61,263 nt of DNA from Neobacillus bataviensis LMG 21833. Lineage in GTDB: Bacteria > Bacillota > Bacilli > Bacillales > Cytobacillaceae. Made by a program: the position numbers and the translations under genes. Below the pieces are notes generated by a model. The model ran no database searches, was not told the DNA's origin, and worked only from the letters and a program-made list of their open reading frames with translations. Below, in pieces: positions 45,889-54,489 of the stretch (positions are counted from its first letter, which is position 1; each line of letters begins with the position of its first letter). Where the stretch lies: positions 1 to 61,263 of the forward strand of contig NZ_AJLS01000060.1 in assembly GCF_000307875.1 (NCBI RefSeq), in the 5' to 3' direction.

Positions 45889-46848
45889 ATGCTTGGAGAT
45901 TTTATAAATCCATACTACCTTCAAGTTGGATCTTTTATCATGATTAACATTATTCTAGGCTTGAGTATTTATATTACCCTATCTTCCGGACAGCTTTCAC
46001 TAGGGTCTGCCGGGTTCATGGGAATTGGAGCCTACACATCTGCGATACTCACCATTAACTATGATTTGCCGATTATCGCAGGCATCATTGCAGGGGCATT
46101 AGTTGCCGGGATAATCGGTATTCTAATCGGTATTCCATCCCTTAGGTTAACGGGGGTTTATCTAGCAATTGCAACACTTGGCTTCGGGGAAGTAATAAGG
46201 GTATTCCTAATCAATTGGGAGTCTGTTACCAAAGGGGCAGTCGGTCTTTCAGGTATCCCCCAAATTGGTAGAGAATTACTTAAGTTTTCTAGGGATGCTG
46301 GATTCAGTCCCCTTTCAATCGGTCTAAAAAACAATCAATTTGTTTATTTAATTGTCCTGATTCTATTGATACTTATTAATATTTTTCTCATCTGGTTCTT
46401 GATTAGACTAAATAAATCTCGTGTCGGCCGGGCTTTTGCAGCTATTAAAATGGATGAAAAAGCGGCAGAGGCAATGGGAATTAATATTACGTATTACAAA
46501 GTTTTATCTTTTGCGCAAGGTGCAGTTTTCGCAGGTTTTGCAGGTGCATTATTCGCACATATCATGGGATATATCAGTCCGGCCGATTTCTCTTATCATC
46601 GCGCAGTTGATATTCTTATTTTCGCGGTATTCGGTGGAAGTGATGTCATCTGGGGCTCTATTTTCGGGGCAATCTTTATGACTTTGATGCCAGAGGTCCT
46701 ACGATTTATTAGCGAATATCGTTATATGATTTATGGGATTGTTTTAGTATTAATGATGGCCTTCCGTCCGCAGGGAATTATTGATGTTCCCCTTTTACAA
46801 AAGTTACAGTTGCGAAAAAGGAGGAGTAACCATGGTTCTAAACATTAA
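45889..46848 (+). CDS. livM: Branched-chain amino acid ABC permease LivM
   Basis: A 319-residue permease; family stretches SLGSAGFMGIGAYTSA, LRLTGVYLAIATLGFGE and FAQGAVFAGFAGALF. The C-terminus is basic (LQLRKRRSNHG) and overlaps the livG start by 17 bp. Confidence 0.9.
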   Translation: MLGDFINPYYLQVGSFIMINIILGLSIYITLSSGQLSLGSAGFMGIGAYTSAILTINYDLPIIAGIIAGALVAGIIGILIGIPSLRLTGVYLAIATLGFGEVIRVFLINWESVTKGAVGLSGIPQIGRELLKFSRDAGFSPLSIGLKNNQFVYLIVLILLILINIFLIWFLIRLNKSRVGRAFAAIKMDEKAAEAMGINITYYKVLSFAQGAVFAGFAGALFAHIMGYISPADFSYHRAVDILIFAVFGGSDVIWGSIFGAIFMTLMPEVLRFISEYRYMIYGIVLVLMMAFRPQGIIDVPLLQKLQLRKRRSNHGSKH

Positions 46849-47605
46849 AAACATCTCTAAGAATTTCGGCGGCATCTCTGCTTTAACCGATGTTTCTTTT
46901 TCCATCGAGGAAGGAGAAATCTATGGTCTTATCGGCCCAAACGGAGCAGGAAAAACGACCATGTTTAATATGATTACAAATATGTTCCCCCCGACGTCGG
47001 GTGAAATTACCTTTCTTGATGAACAAATTACCGGTCTTAAACCGTATAAGATTACAAATAAGGGAATCTGCCGAACCTTTCAAAACATTCGCCTTTTCTC
47101 ACAAATGACGGCTACGGAAAATGTGTTGGTCGGGGGGCACTCCCGCAGTAAATCTGGCGTTTTTAGCGGTGTTTTTGGGACAAAATCGCAGCGTACAGAA
47201 GAAGAAAGATTACGTGTAAAGGCAAAGGAACTTCTAGAATTAGTGGGCTTATCTGAATACGAAGAGACAGTTTCTGAAAACTTAGCTTACGGGCAGCAAA
47301 GAAGGCTGGAAATTGCAAGGGCTTTAGCCAGCGACCCTAAACTATTATTATTAGATGAACCCGCTGCAGGGATGAATGAATCCGAAACCGACGAATTGTA
47401 TTTTTTAATTAAAAAGGTTCAAGAACGAGGCATTACAACCCTATTAATTGAACATGACATGCCACTTGTCATGAAGCTGTGTGATAAAATTACCGTTTTA
47501 AACTTTGGTAGAAAACTGGCTGAAGGCACGCCTGAGGAAATTCAAAACAACCAGATGGTTATTGAAGCCTACCTCGGTTCAGAGGGGGATGATGAGATTG
47601 CTTAA
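46832..47605 (+). CDS. livG: Branched-chain amino acid ABC ATPase LivG
   Basis: A 257-residue ATPase: Walker A GPNGAGKTT, the LivG-type Q-loop segment CRTFQNIRLF, signature-like LAYGQQRRLEIARAL and Walker B LLLLDEP, followed by AAGMNESE. Starts at 46832 after AAAAGGAGGAG. Overlaps livF. Confidence 0.92.
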   Translation: MVLNIKNISKNFGGISALTDVSFSIEEGEIYGLIGPNGAGKTTMFNMITNMFPPTSGEITFLDEQITGLKPYKITNKGICRTFQNIRLFSQMTATENVLVGGHSRSKSGVFSGVFGTKSQRTEEERLRVKAKELLELVGLSEYEETVSENLAYGQQRRLEIARALASDPKLLLLDEPAAGMNESETDELYFLIKKVQERGITTLLIEHDMPLVMKLCDKITVLNFGRKLAEGTPEEIQNNQMVIEAYLGSEGDDEIA

Positions 47606-48311
47606 AGTTTCTGGAATCGAGACATTTTACGGAAAAATCCAGGCGCTAAAAGGTGTCAGCCTTGAAGTGGAACAAGGGAAAATTGTTGCCATTCTGGGTG
47701 CAAACGGGGCCGGAAAAACGACTACCATGAAAACGATCGCTGGGTTATTGAAACCTAAAAACGGTACCGTCGAATTTTTAGGGGAAAATATAACCGGGCT
47801 TAGGCCCGATCAGCTTGTGAAGAGAGGAGTCTCTTTAGTTCCTGAAGGCCGGGCGATTTTATCAGGCATGACGGTGATGGAGAACCTGGAAATGGGTGCT
47901 TACCAGCGTAACGATAAGGAAATTGGAAAGGATATCGAAGGGGTTATGGAGAGGTTTCCGATCTTGCGGGAAAGGAAAGCTCAGCTTGGCGGCACGCTTT
48001 CAGGAGGACAGCAGCAAATGCTTGCGATTGCTCGGGCATTGCTGTCAAAGCCTAAACTGCTGCTGCTTGACGAACCTTCGATGGGGCTCGCTCCTTTGAT
48101 TGTGGCGGATATCTTTAAGATTATTAAAGAAATTAAGGATGCCGGAACCACCGTGCTTGTCGTTGAACAAAATGCTAAGCAGGCGTTGAAGGTCGCTGAT
48201 TATGGCTACGTGCTAGAGACTGGAAAAGTCATTATCCATGGTCCGGCACAGGATTTATTAGAAGACCCGAAAATTGTGGAAGCTTATCTTGGAAGGAAAT
48301 CTGGTGCCTGA
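47592..48311 (+). CDS. livF: Branched-chain amino acid ABC ATPase LivF
   Basis: A 239-residue ATPase: Walker A GANGAGKTT, signature LSGGQQQM, Walker B LLLLDEPSMGLAPL. The start is one of several close candidates after AGAGGGGG (ATG 47589, ATG 47592, TTG 47598). The last two codons and the stop (GGT GCC TGA) are part of a REP-like GGTGCCTGACACC palindrome, so the element seems to have set the C-terminus. Confidence 0.9.
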   Translation: MRLLKVSGIETFYGKIQALKGVSLEVEQGKIVAILGANGAGKTTTMKTIAGLLKPKNGTVEFLGENITGLRPDQLVKRGVSLVPEGRAILSGMTVMENLEMGAYQRNDKEIGKDIEGVMERFPILRERKAQLGGTLSGGQQQMLAIARALLSKPKLLLLDEPSMGLAPLIVADIFKIIKEIKDAGTTVLVVEQNAKQALKVADYGYVLETGKVIIHGPAQDLLEDPKIVEAYLGRKSGA

Positions 48312-48340
48312 CACCCTGTCTGAAGCAGGGGACGGTTCTT
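48303..48340. repeat. Two REP-like elements at the livF stop codon
   Basis: GGTGCCTGACACC (48303-48315) contains the TGA stop, and TGAAGCAGGGGACGGTTCTT begins at 48321. Both element types occur elsewhere in the window and here they are adjacent. Confidence 0.75.
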
Positions 48341-48371
48341 CTGCATCATTTCGGATAGAAGCACAAAAAAA

Positions 48372-48398
48372 TGAGCGGAAACCAAAAGTTTCCGCTCA
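48372..48398 (-). terminator. Terminator of the second doxX gene
   Basis: TGAGCGGAAA/TTTCCGCTCA with a 7-nt loop, followed on the minus strand by TTTTTTGTGC, 18 bp after the stop. Confidence 0.85.
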
Positions 48399-48415
48399 AT
48401 CAATTTATTTTGTAC

Positions 48416-48925
48416 TTAAGCAACGCTCGTGCCTTTTTTATGATGACCTTTAGTTGCAAAATACTTACGTACAATTGGCATTGCATATCGATCTAACCCA
48501 AATTTACCAGCATTTGCTCCGGCTACAAGGACGAAGAAGGCTAGAAGAATCATTTGTCCGTTCGTGCTCACGGTGCCACTGAACAAGAAGGCGAAATTCA
48601 TGAACATTCCCATTAATGTCGCAAAGTTAGTAAGCAGGCCTAGGATTAACGCAATTCCGACGAGCACTTCGCCCCATTGCACTAAGAAAGAAAACAGATC
48701 CGCGTTTGGCAAGGCAACTTGCTCTAGAAATGTTGCCCACCAGCCTTGTACCGCTGGGTGTTCCCCCGTGCTAGAAGCAATCGCACCTTTTAAAAATCCA
48801 CTTGCATCAAAGCCGCCGCTTGTTATTTTTCCATAACCTGCATGTAAAAATTGATACCCTATATAAACACGAATGATAGCTAAAATCCCGGCAACAATAG
48901 TATTTTTTCTTAAAAGATTTAACAT
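48416..48925 (-). CDS. DoxX-family membrane protein, copy 2
   Basis: A 169-residue four-helix DoxX protein almost identical to the gene at 23778; the differences I count are conservative (for example I/V, L/I, D/E, R/K). AAAGGGAGATGG precedes the ATG. The similarity continues upstream through the promoter and the redox-type operator but not downstream, where a different terminator is used. So it is a real duplication kept under the same control, not an assembly repeat. Confidence 0.85.
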   Translation of the reverse strand: MLNLLRKNTIVAGILAIIRVYIGYQFLHAGYGKITSGGFDASGFLKGAIASSTGEHPAVQGWWATFLEQVALPNADLFSFLVQWGEVLVGIALILGLLTNFATLMGMFMNFAFLFSGTVSTNGQMILLAFFVLVAGANAGKFGLDRYAMPIVRKYFATKGHHKKGTSVA

Positions 48926-49052
48926 GGTACTCCATCTCCCTTTGGATTTTTAAAAATAAGTTTGTTCACTATTTCACATTTTGATTTACAAGATCTTGTT
49001 TGTTTCTTACTACACTTATATATTATCACCTTTTTAAAGGTAAGAAAGGTAC

Positions 49053-49070
49053 TTGTGATGGTTTTCACAA
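49053..49070 (-). promoter_or_regulatory. Fnr/Rex-like operator before doxX copy 2
   Basis: TTGTGATGGTTTTCACAA has the same TTGTGA/TCACAA arms as the site before copy 1 but a different 6-bp centre, so the arms have been conserved while the spacer drifted. The GATAATATATAAG stretch follows at the same distance. Confidence 0.6.
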
Positions 49071-49125
49071 ATTAGTAACAAAGTCTTGACGTTATTGTGA
49101 ACTAACTTTAAATCCACATGAAAAA

Positions 49126-49161
49126 GGTTCAGTCCCGCTGACTATGCAGCGGAATTGAACC
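49126..49161 (-). terminator. Terminator of the asparaginase gene
   Basis: GGTTCAGTCCCGCTG and CAGCGGAATTGAACC pair with two mismatches over 6 nt, followed on the minus strand by TTTTTCATG. Confidence 0.7.
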
Positions 49162-49187
49162 CTTATTTATTACGATTGAAATGGAAA

Positions 49188-49215
49188 TGAAGCGGAAGAA
49201 CCGTCCCCTGCTTCA
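49188..49215. repeat. REP-like element starting at the asparaginase stop codon
   Basis: On the minus strand TGAAGCAGGGGACGGTTCTT, then CCGCTTCA; the ends pair. The first TGA is the stop codon of the asparaginase gene. Confidence 0.75.
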
Positions 49216-50220
49216 CCACTGAGTTAATAAAAACGTTTCTTTAATTGTTCCGACTTGATTTCCTGCGTCGTTTTTTATTATGGATGGTTTTAGTTCTTTT
49301 AATCTGGTTATGGTTTCTTTGTTGTGGTAGTTGATCTGTTCTAGAATGGATGCTACGATAGCTGGCCATACATCTTCTGAACCGTTTAAGACTTTTAAGG
49401 CAAAGCCAAGTTTTTCGTCTTTCAAGCCGAAGCAATAAACCCCTTGCGCCCCGCCCTTAGCGATGATATTTGAATCTTGAAGCAAAACGGAACAAATAAA
49501 TCGCTCCGAAGCAACCATCTGCGGATATTCATTCATCACGCTCGTCATTTCTTTAACAGCCTTTTGAAGCAATGGATCCTGGATTAAATCCGGGCATGCT
49601 AATTTTAAATAGGTAATCGCCATATTCTTTAATGGAATGGCAAAGACAGGGACACCACAGCCATCTTTGCCAATGGTAATATCGGAAACAGGTACTTCCG
49701 ATAATTCGGAAAGGATCGTCAAAATTTGCTGTTGGAGTGGGTGGTCTACTTCCCAATATCCCTCAACTGGATACCCAAGCTCTCGGCAAACACTGACGAA
49801 ACCCATATGCTTAGCCGAACAGTTATGGTAGAGCCTTCTTTTCTCCATATTTTTTCGTAACATTTCCTCCCGGGGTGCTACATTTAAAGGATACGAAGGC
49901 GGGCAAAATAAATCCTCTTCTGAGACGGGCAATTTGGACAACATCGATTCAAGGGCATCTATATGATACGTTTCCCCTCTGTGCGAAGCAGTAAATAAGG
50001 CTGCTTCCTGCCTTGTCAGACCATATTTAGAAATAATCGTTGATAAAAAAACCGGAATGGCCTGAATGGGCTTTGATGCGGATCGATAAAAAGTATAATG
50101 ATCCTGATCTCCTGCATGGCAGACCGTTTGGTATTGATCATTCACCCCGCAAATCATCCCGAAATGCACATTTTCAACCAGTCCGGCCCGTGTTTCTTCA
50201 ATTAATTGAACATAGTTCAT
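49213..50220 (-). CDS. Asparaginase of the rhizobial (ReAV) type
   Basis: A 335-residue PF06089-type L-asparaginase, unrelated to AnsA or AnsB. The Ser-Lys pair S47/K50 (YRSASKP) and the metal-site residues C134/K137 (HNCSAKHMG) are present, close to the numbers of Rhizobium etli ReAV. The usual CSGKH reads CSAKH here. Hydrolyses asparagine to aspartate and ammonia; this is family knowledge. GGGAG and TAGGAA precede the ATG. It is not clearly part of an operon; the ROK regulator lies 27 bp upstream and might be co-transcribed. Confidence 0.82.
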   Translation of the reverse strand: MNYVQLIEETRAGLVENVHFGMICGVNDQYQTVCHAGDQDHYTFYRSASKPIQAIPVFLSTIISKYGLTRQEAALFTASHRGETYHIDALESMLSKLPVSEEDLFCPPSYPLNVAPREEMLRKNMEKRRLYHNCSAKHMGFVSVCRELGYPVEGYWEVDHPLQQQILTILSELSEVPVSDITIGKDGCGVPVFAIPLKNMAITYLKLACPDLIQDPLLQKAVKEMTSVMNEYPQMVASERFICSVLLQDSNIIAKGGAQGVYCFGLKDEKLGFALKVLNGSEDVWPAIVASILEQINYHNKETITRLKELKPSIIKNDAGNQVGTIKETFLLTQW

Positions 50221-50247
50221 TTCCTACACATCTCCCAAGTAACAATT

Positions 50248-51402
50248 TCAATCTAAATCTAACAAGGAATTTTGCACCTGAAGTGCTGCTCCAAGTACTA
50301 CCCCCTGATTGCTTAGCCCTGAATAAACGACTTTTAGTGTATCTTTTATTGGCTCCCAAATATATAACTCACATTTTCGCTCAATTTCTCCTTTTAATTC
50401 AGGAAGCTTTTCAATCGTATCTCCGCTTAAGATAATGACTTCCGGGTTATACAGGCATAAGATATTGCTTAGGGCAAGTGCGATATACGTTGTCGTTCGA
50501 TCCATAATATTTATAGCCCACGAATCTCGTTTTCGATAGGCAGCAAAAACCTCATCAATCGACTGGATATTTTTTATCTTCTTGCTATCAGCAATAATGG
50601 CACCTTCAGAAATATACGTGGCAAGGCAGCCAATCTTTCCGCAATTACAGACATTCCCCGTTGGGTCAATGACCGTATGGCCAATCTCGCCGGCATTATT
50701 GGAATCCCCTCGATAAATTTCTCCATTTAGGATGATGGCTGCTCCAATACCTGATCCAATACCAACCAGAACGGCATTTTGTGAATCCCTTGCCATTCCC
50801 TTAAAATTTTCGGCGATAACTTTCATTTTTAATTCATTATCAATGATGACATCAAATCCGGTCAGCCGCTTCAGGTCATCCGCTAGGCGTGCATGTTTCC
50901 ATTTAAGCTGATCCGATACTTTTACCAAACCATTCATATAGTCAATGGAACCTGGAAGACCTACTCCAATGCCAATGATCTTTTCAAAAGGGAGTTGATG
51001 CTTTTCAATTAAATCACGCATCCCTCTATTTACTTTCATCAGCGTTTCATCATAACTCTCAGCTTCATCTCGCGGAATACTTAACCACGCCGCCATTTCT
51101 CCCACATAATCGACAATACCGATTTTAATAATAAGTTTGTCGATTTCTACTCCAATGGTATAAAGAACATCTCTGCAAACATCCAGTAAGGTTGCCTTTC
51201 TGCCTACACCAGATGTAACCAGTTCCGTTTCTCTCACAAACCCCTGGGAATGTAACTCGCTGACGATTCTAGTGATGGAGGTTGGACTCATTCCCGTTAC
51301 TTTCGCAACTTCCGTTCTAGAGATCGGAGATTTATTTTTAATAATATCAAGGACTAAGTTTTTATTTTGTTTTTTCATTAAAAGCTGATCTTGTTTTTCC
51401 AT
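50248..51402 (-). CDS. ROK-family transcriptional repressor (NagC/XylR type)
   Basis: A 384-residue regulator: N-terminal winged helix (SPISRTEVAKVTGMSPTSIT), then a ROK sugar-sensing domain with GVGLPGSID, GIGSGIGAA and the zinc motif CNCGKIGC. AAAGGAATG precedes the ATG. It lies downstream of the Opp-type sugar operon behind a terminator and probably senses the sugar or derivative handled there. The gene order places it before the asparaginase gene. Confidence 0.86.
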   Translation of the reverse strand: MEKQDQLLMKKQNKNLVLDIIKNKSPISRTEVAKVTGMSPTSITRIVSELHSQGFVRETELVTSGVGRKATLLDVCRDVLYTIGVEIDKLIIKIGIVDYVGEMAAWLSIPRDEAESYDETLMKVNRGMRDLIEKHQLPFEKIIGIGVGLPGSIDYMNGLVKVSDQLKWKHARLADDLKRLTGFDVIIDNELKMKVIAENFKGMARDSQNAVLVGIGSGIGAAIILNGEIYRGDSNNAGEIGHTVIDPTGNVCNCGKIGCLATYISEGAIIADSKKIKNIQSIDEVFAAYRKRDSWAINIMDRTTTYIALALSNILCLYNPEVIILSGDTIEKLPELKGEIERKCELYIWEPIKDTLKVVYSGLSNQGVVLGAALQVQNSLLDLD

Positions 51403-51441
51403 TGTTTACATTCCTTTTTTCATAAAAATTGAGTAGCCCTT

Positions 51442-51507
51442 AAAAAATCATGATGATGTCTCAACTGGGGTCGCATTAAACTCATGAGGCATCCTCATCA
51501 TTTTTTA
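51442..51507 (-). terminator. Terminator of the Opp/isomerase operon
   Basis: On the minus strand AATGATGAGGATGCCTCA pairs imperfectly with TGAGACATCATCATGATT, followed by TTTTTTAAG. It ends the transcript before the ROK gene. Confidence 0.6.
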
Positions 51508-51589
51508 AACCTTTCCTATCCATCCGAAGAGAATCGCAAATGGAACTCCCTTGGATGGATGAGAAATGTGAGCGATCTTTAAGATAGAC

Positions 51590-52477
51590 TTATCGAAATC
51601 CCTTAATAAATTCGATAGCCGTACAAATATCTTGAACCGGATTGGTATCGACCTCACGCTCTATTGTTAAATAGCCTTCATACTTAATGTCCTTAAGGGC
51701 TTGAAAGTAGGCCGGAAAGTCAACTCCCCCCTTACCCAACGGTAATTCTCTAAAATACTCTCCAGATGCCACCATTTGGGCAATTTTTTCATGGTCTGTA
51801 CCTGCACCATAGCCGAGGGCACCATACACATCACGAGGATCTACTGGTTTTATTCGAATCCCGTCCTTAACATGTGTATGGACGATGTAATCTTTGAGGA
51901 GCTTAACACCGGCAACAGGGTCATCCCCGGTAACCATCACCATATTGGCTGGATCAAAATTAACAGAAACACCATTGGTACTTAGGCTATCTAAAAAGGA
52001 TTTTAATCGTGAGGCTGTTTCAGGACCTGTTTCAATCGCAAAGTAGGCACCCATACTTCTGGCGTAAATACCCAATTCCTCACAAGCGGTTTGCATCGCT
52101 TCATAAACAGGGCTGTCCGTTTCCTCAGGCACAATACCGATATGAGTAGTGACGATACTCGTCCCCAGCTCCACCGCCAAATCCAAAATCCGTTTTGACT
52201 TTTCAATCTTCTTTTTGTTTTGCTGGGCATCCTGGAATCCATGGCCACCTAAATCCCCACAAAGCGCTGTGATGTCTAATCCTAAAGATTCGATATATGT
52301 TTTTAACTCCCTGCGAGAAGCAGCGCTTAAATTTTCCGGTGCCATTTCGCCGGTAACAGCATAAATTTGCACACCTTCTGCTCCCATTTCCTTTGCTGTT
52401 TGCAGCCCTTCACGGAGTGGCAGCCGCAGGCTATCGACCATTATTCCTATTTTATTACTCACCTTTATGGTTGTCAT
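51590..52477 (-). CDS. Sugar phosphate isomerase/epimerase-like TIM-barrel protein
   Basis: A 295-residue xylose-isomerase-like barrel (PF01261 type). Likely metal ligands are the glutamate in FAIETGP, the aspartate in VNFDPANM, the histidine in THVKDG and the glutamate near the C-terminus (TIERE). Family members act on inositol, ulose or keto-sugar derivatives. It is the last gene of the Opp-type operon, next to a Gfo/Idh dehydrogenase. A start at 52477 has a distant GAGGTGA; the exact start is uncertain. Confidence 0.82.
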   Translation of the reverse strand: MTTIKVSNKIGIMVDSLRLPLREGLQTAKEMGAEGVQIYAVTGEMAPENLSAASRRELKTYIESLGLDITALCGDLGGHGFQDAQQNKKKIEKSKRILDLAVELGTSIVTTHIGIVPEETDSPVYEAMQTACEELGIYARSMGAYFAIETGPETASRLKSFLDSLSTNGVSVNFDPANMVMVTGDDPVAGVKLLKDYIVHTHVKDGIRIKPVDPRDVYGALGYGAGTDHEKIAQMVASGEYFRELPLGKGGVDFPAYFQALKDIKYEGYLTIEREVDTNPVQDICTAIEFIKGFR

Positions 52478-52480
52478 CAG

Positions 52481-53539
52481 TTAAAAAGTCACCTCACACT
52501 TTTTTTCAGAGGCCTCATAGATTCCCGCCAAGATTTTCATGATCTCAACACCATCTTCAACAGGTGCAAGTGGTTTTGTTCCCGTTAAGCAGCACGTGAC
52601 AAAGGAATCAATTTCGTTTTGAAAGGCGTTAGTGAAGTCAAAGCTCAGGTGATCAATCTGCGGGTGAATGTTAATAATGGTATCATTTTCTTCACTAATT
52701 AACACCAATTCCGGTTCTAATTCAGCCCCGCCCTTCGTGCCGAACAATTTTACCTGGATTTCATCTCTCTTAGCATGAAGGGTAAAAGAAACATCAACGA
52801 GCAAGGAAGCACCATTTTCGAATGTGATCAAGGCATTGGCGGCATCTTCAACCGTATTTTTCCCTTTATCATAGTCTGCTGCCTTATAAAAGCGTAAATT
52901 CTCCACGTTCCCGCGGTTTCCTAACTGACGATACGTATTTCCGGAAATCGTCTTCACCTTTGGGCGCCCCATTAGATACCAGCAAATATCAATAATATGG
53001 ACACCTAGATCAATCAATGGGCCGCCGCCGGAGCGTTCTTTATCAGCGAACCAACCGCCTGGGTTCCCTAAACGACGTAAGCACGAGGCCTTAGCATAAT
53101 AGACTTCCCCTAATTTCCCACTGTCAATAAACGACTTTAGTACCTTCGTGTTGGTCGCAAACCTTCTAACAAATCCCACTTGCAATGTTTTGTTGTATTT
53201 TCGTACCGCTTCCTCCACTTTCACGGCTTCGGCTACCGTCATCGATAATGGCTTTTCTACTAAAACATGCTTTCCCCCTTTTAACGCGCCGATAGAAATT
53301 TCAGCATGGGTATCATTCCATGTACAAATACTTACAGCATCTACATCGGAGTCGTTAAATACCTCCTCTAAAGAGTTATACACATGGTCAATTCCATACT
53401 TCTGGGCCTTTTCTTCCGCCCTCTCCCTTGAATAATCAAAAACACCAGATAAAACAGCATCCGGGTTATTCCGATAGGCTTGAAAATGCAGATCAGAAAT
53501 CGAACCGGCACCAATCACACAAACTCGTAATTGTTTCAA
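52481..53539 (-). CDS. Gfo/Idh/MocA-family NAD(P)-dependent dehydrogenase
   Basis: A 352-residue oxidoreductase: N-terminal Rossmann GAGSISDLH, the EKP motif with catalytic lysine (VEKPLS), and GGGPLIDLGVHIIDI with the conserved DxxxH. Oxidises a sugar or cyclitol hydroxyl. Starts with TTG at 53539 after AAAGGAG. Flanked by two sugar isomerase-like genes, a layout reminiscent of inositol or oxo-sugar pathways. Confidence 0.87.
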   Translation of the reverse strand: MKQLRVCVIGAGSISDLHFQAYRNNPDAVLSGVFDYSRERAEEKAQKYGIDHVYNSLEEVFNDSDVDAVSICTWNDTHAEISIGALKGGKHVLVEKPLSMTVAEAVKVEEAVRKYNKTLQVGFVRRFATNTKVLKSFIDSGKLGEVYYAKASCLRRLGNPGGWFADKERSGGGPLIDLGVHIIDICWYLMGRPKVKTISGNTYRQLGNRGNVENLRFYKAADYDKGKNTVEDAANALITFENGASLLVDVSFTLHAKRDEIQVKLFGTKGGAELEPELVLISEENDTIINIHPQIDHLSFDFTNAFQNEIDSFVTCCLTGTKPLAPVEDGVEIMKILAGIYEASEKKCEVTF

Positions 53540-53589
53540 ATCGATTCTCCTTTCGAGGCTAAAAAATGACCCTAGTTTGCGGTTAGTAG

Positions 53590-54465
53590 TTACTGAACTT
53601 CATTCCACAATCTTCTTACATTGTCCATCCCAATTTTTGACCCTACCTTACAATCTTCCATTCCTTCAAATTCCACCGTTAAATAGCCGTCATAGCCTGA
53701 GCCTTTAACCAATCTTAAAATCTCTCGAATATTCAAATCACCGTGACCAACAATCGCTCCGCGTAAATAGTTTTCATTGACCGTTCTGAACCATTCACCG
53801 CCGCCTGGGTTTTCATAGTAAGGACGAATATAGAAGTCTTTCAAATGAACAGTAGCGGCATATGGTAGATTTCTCTTCACGCCTACAAGCGGGTCTTCAT
53901 CCATACAAAGGAAATTTCCCACATCAAGCGTTGTTTTAAAGTTATCACGGTTCACCCCATGGAGGACCCTTTGCACACGGTCACTTGCTTGCACATTAAA
54001 CCCATGATTTTCAATTGTCGTGGTGATTCCGTATTGTGCGGCATAATCAGCAATCAACTGACTTCCTTTAACCATTTTTTCATAGTGCTCTTCAAAATAA
54101 TGAATCGTCATTTCTTCTGGCTTTAACGTAAATGCTGTTACATCATGACGCATGATCTTAATGCCTAAACGGTTCACAATATCAACATGTTTTTTAATGC
54201 GCTCTACTTCTTCAGCAAAAGCTTCCTCTGTTTCCTGGACAAAGTTAGCTGGCAGCGAATAAGCAGAAAGCTCAATCCCCAGGGAGGCCGCTTTCTCTCT
54301 TATTTGATCAGCCAATTCTTCTTGATCCACAACCGTAAAACCATACGGTACAATCTCCATATGCTCCCCGCCATTATCAGCAATCCATTGGATAACATCT
54401 AATACAGTCATGGTTTCTGCTCGTAATTCCCTTACTAAACTATAAGTACTTAATCCAACTTTCAT
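53590..54465 (-). CDS. Sugar phosphate isomerase/epimerase-like TIM-barrel protein
   Basis: A 291-residue xylose-isomerase-like barrel, paralogous in fold to the gene at 51590 but with low similarity by eye. Likely ligands: glutamate in TTIENHG, aspartate in TTLDVGNF, histidine in TVHLKDF and the C-terminal glutamate in TVEFEG. The ATG at 54465 follows AGGAG by 9 nt. It directly follows the OppF-type ATPase. Confidence 0.84.
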   Translation of the reverse strand: MKVGLSTYSLVRELRAETMTVLDVIQWIADNGGEHMEIVPYGFTVVDQEELADQIREKAASLGIELSAYSLPANFVQETEEAFAEEVERIKKHVDIVNRLGIKIMRHDVTAFTLKPEEMTIHYFEEHYEKMVKGSQLIADYAAQYGITTTIENHGFNVQASDRVQRVLHGVNRDNFKTTLDVGNFLCMDEDPLVGVKRNLPYAATVHLKDFYIRPYYENPGGGEWFRTVNENYLRGAIVGHGDLNIREILRLVKGSGYDGYLTVEFEGMEDCKVGSKIGMDNVRRLWNEVQ

Positions 54466-54489
54466 GAACAATCACTCCTATTTAATAAA

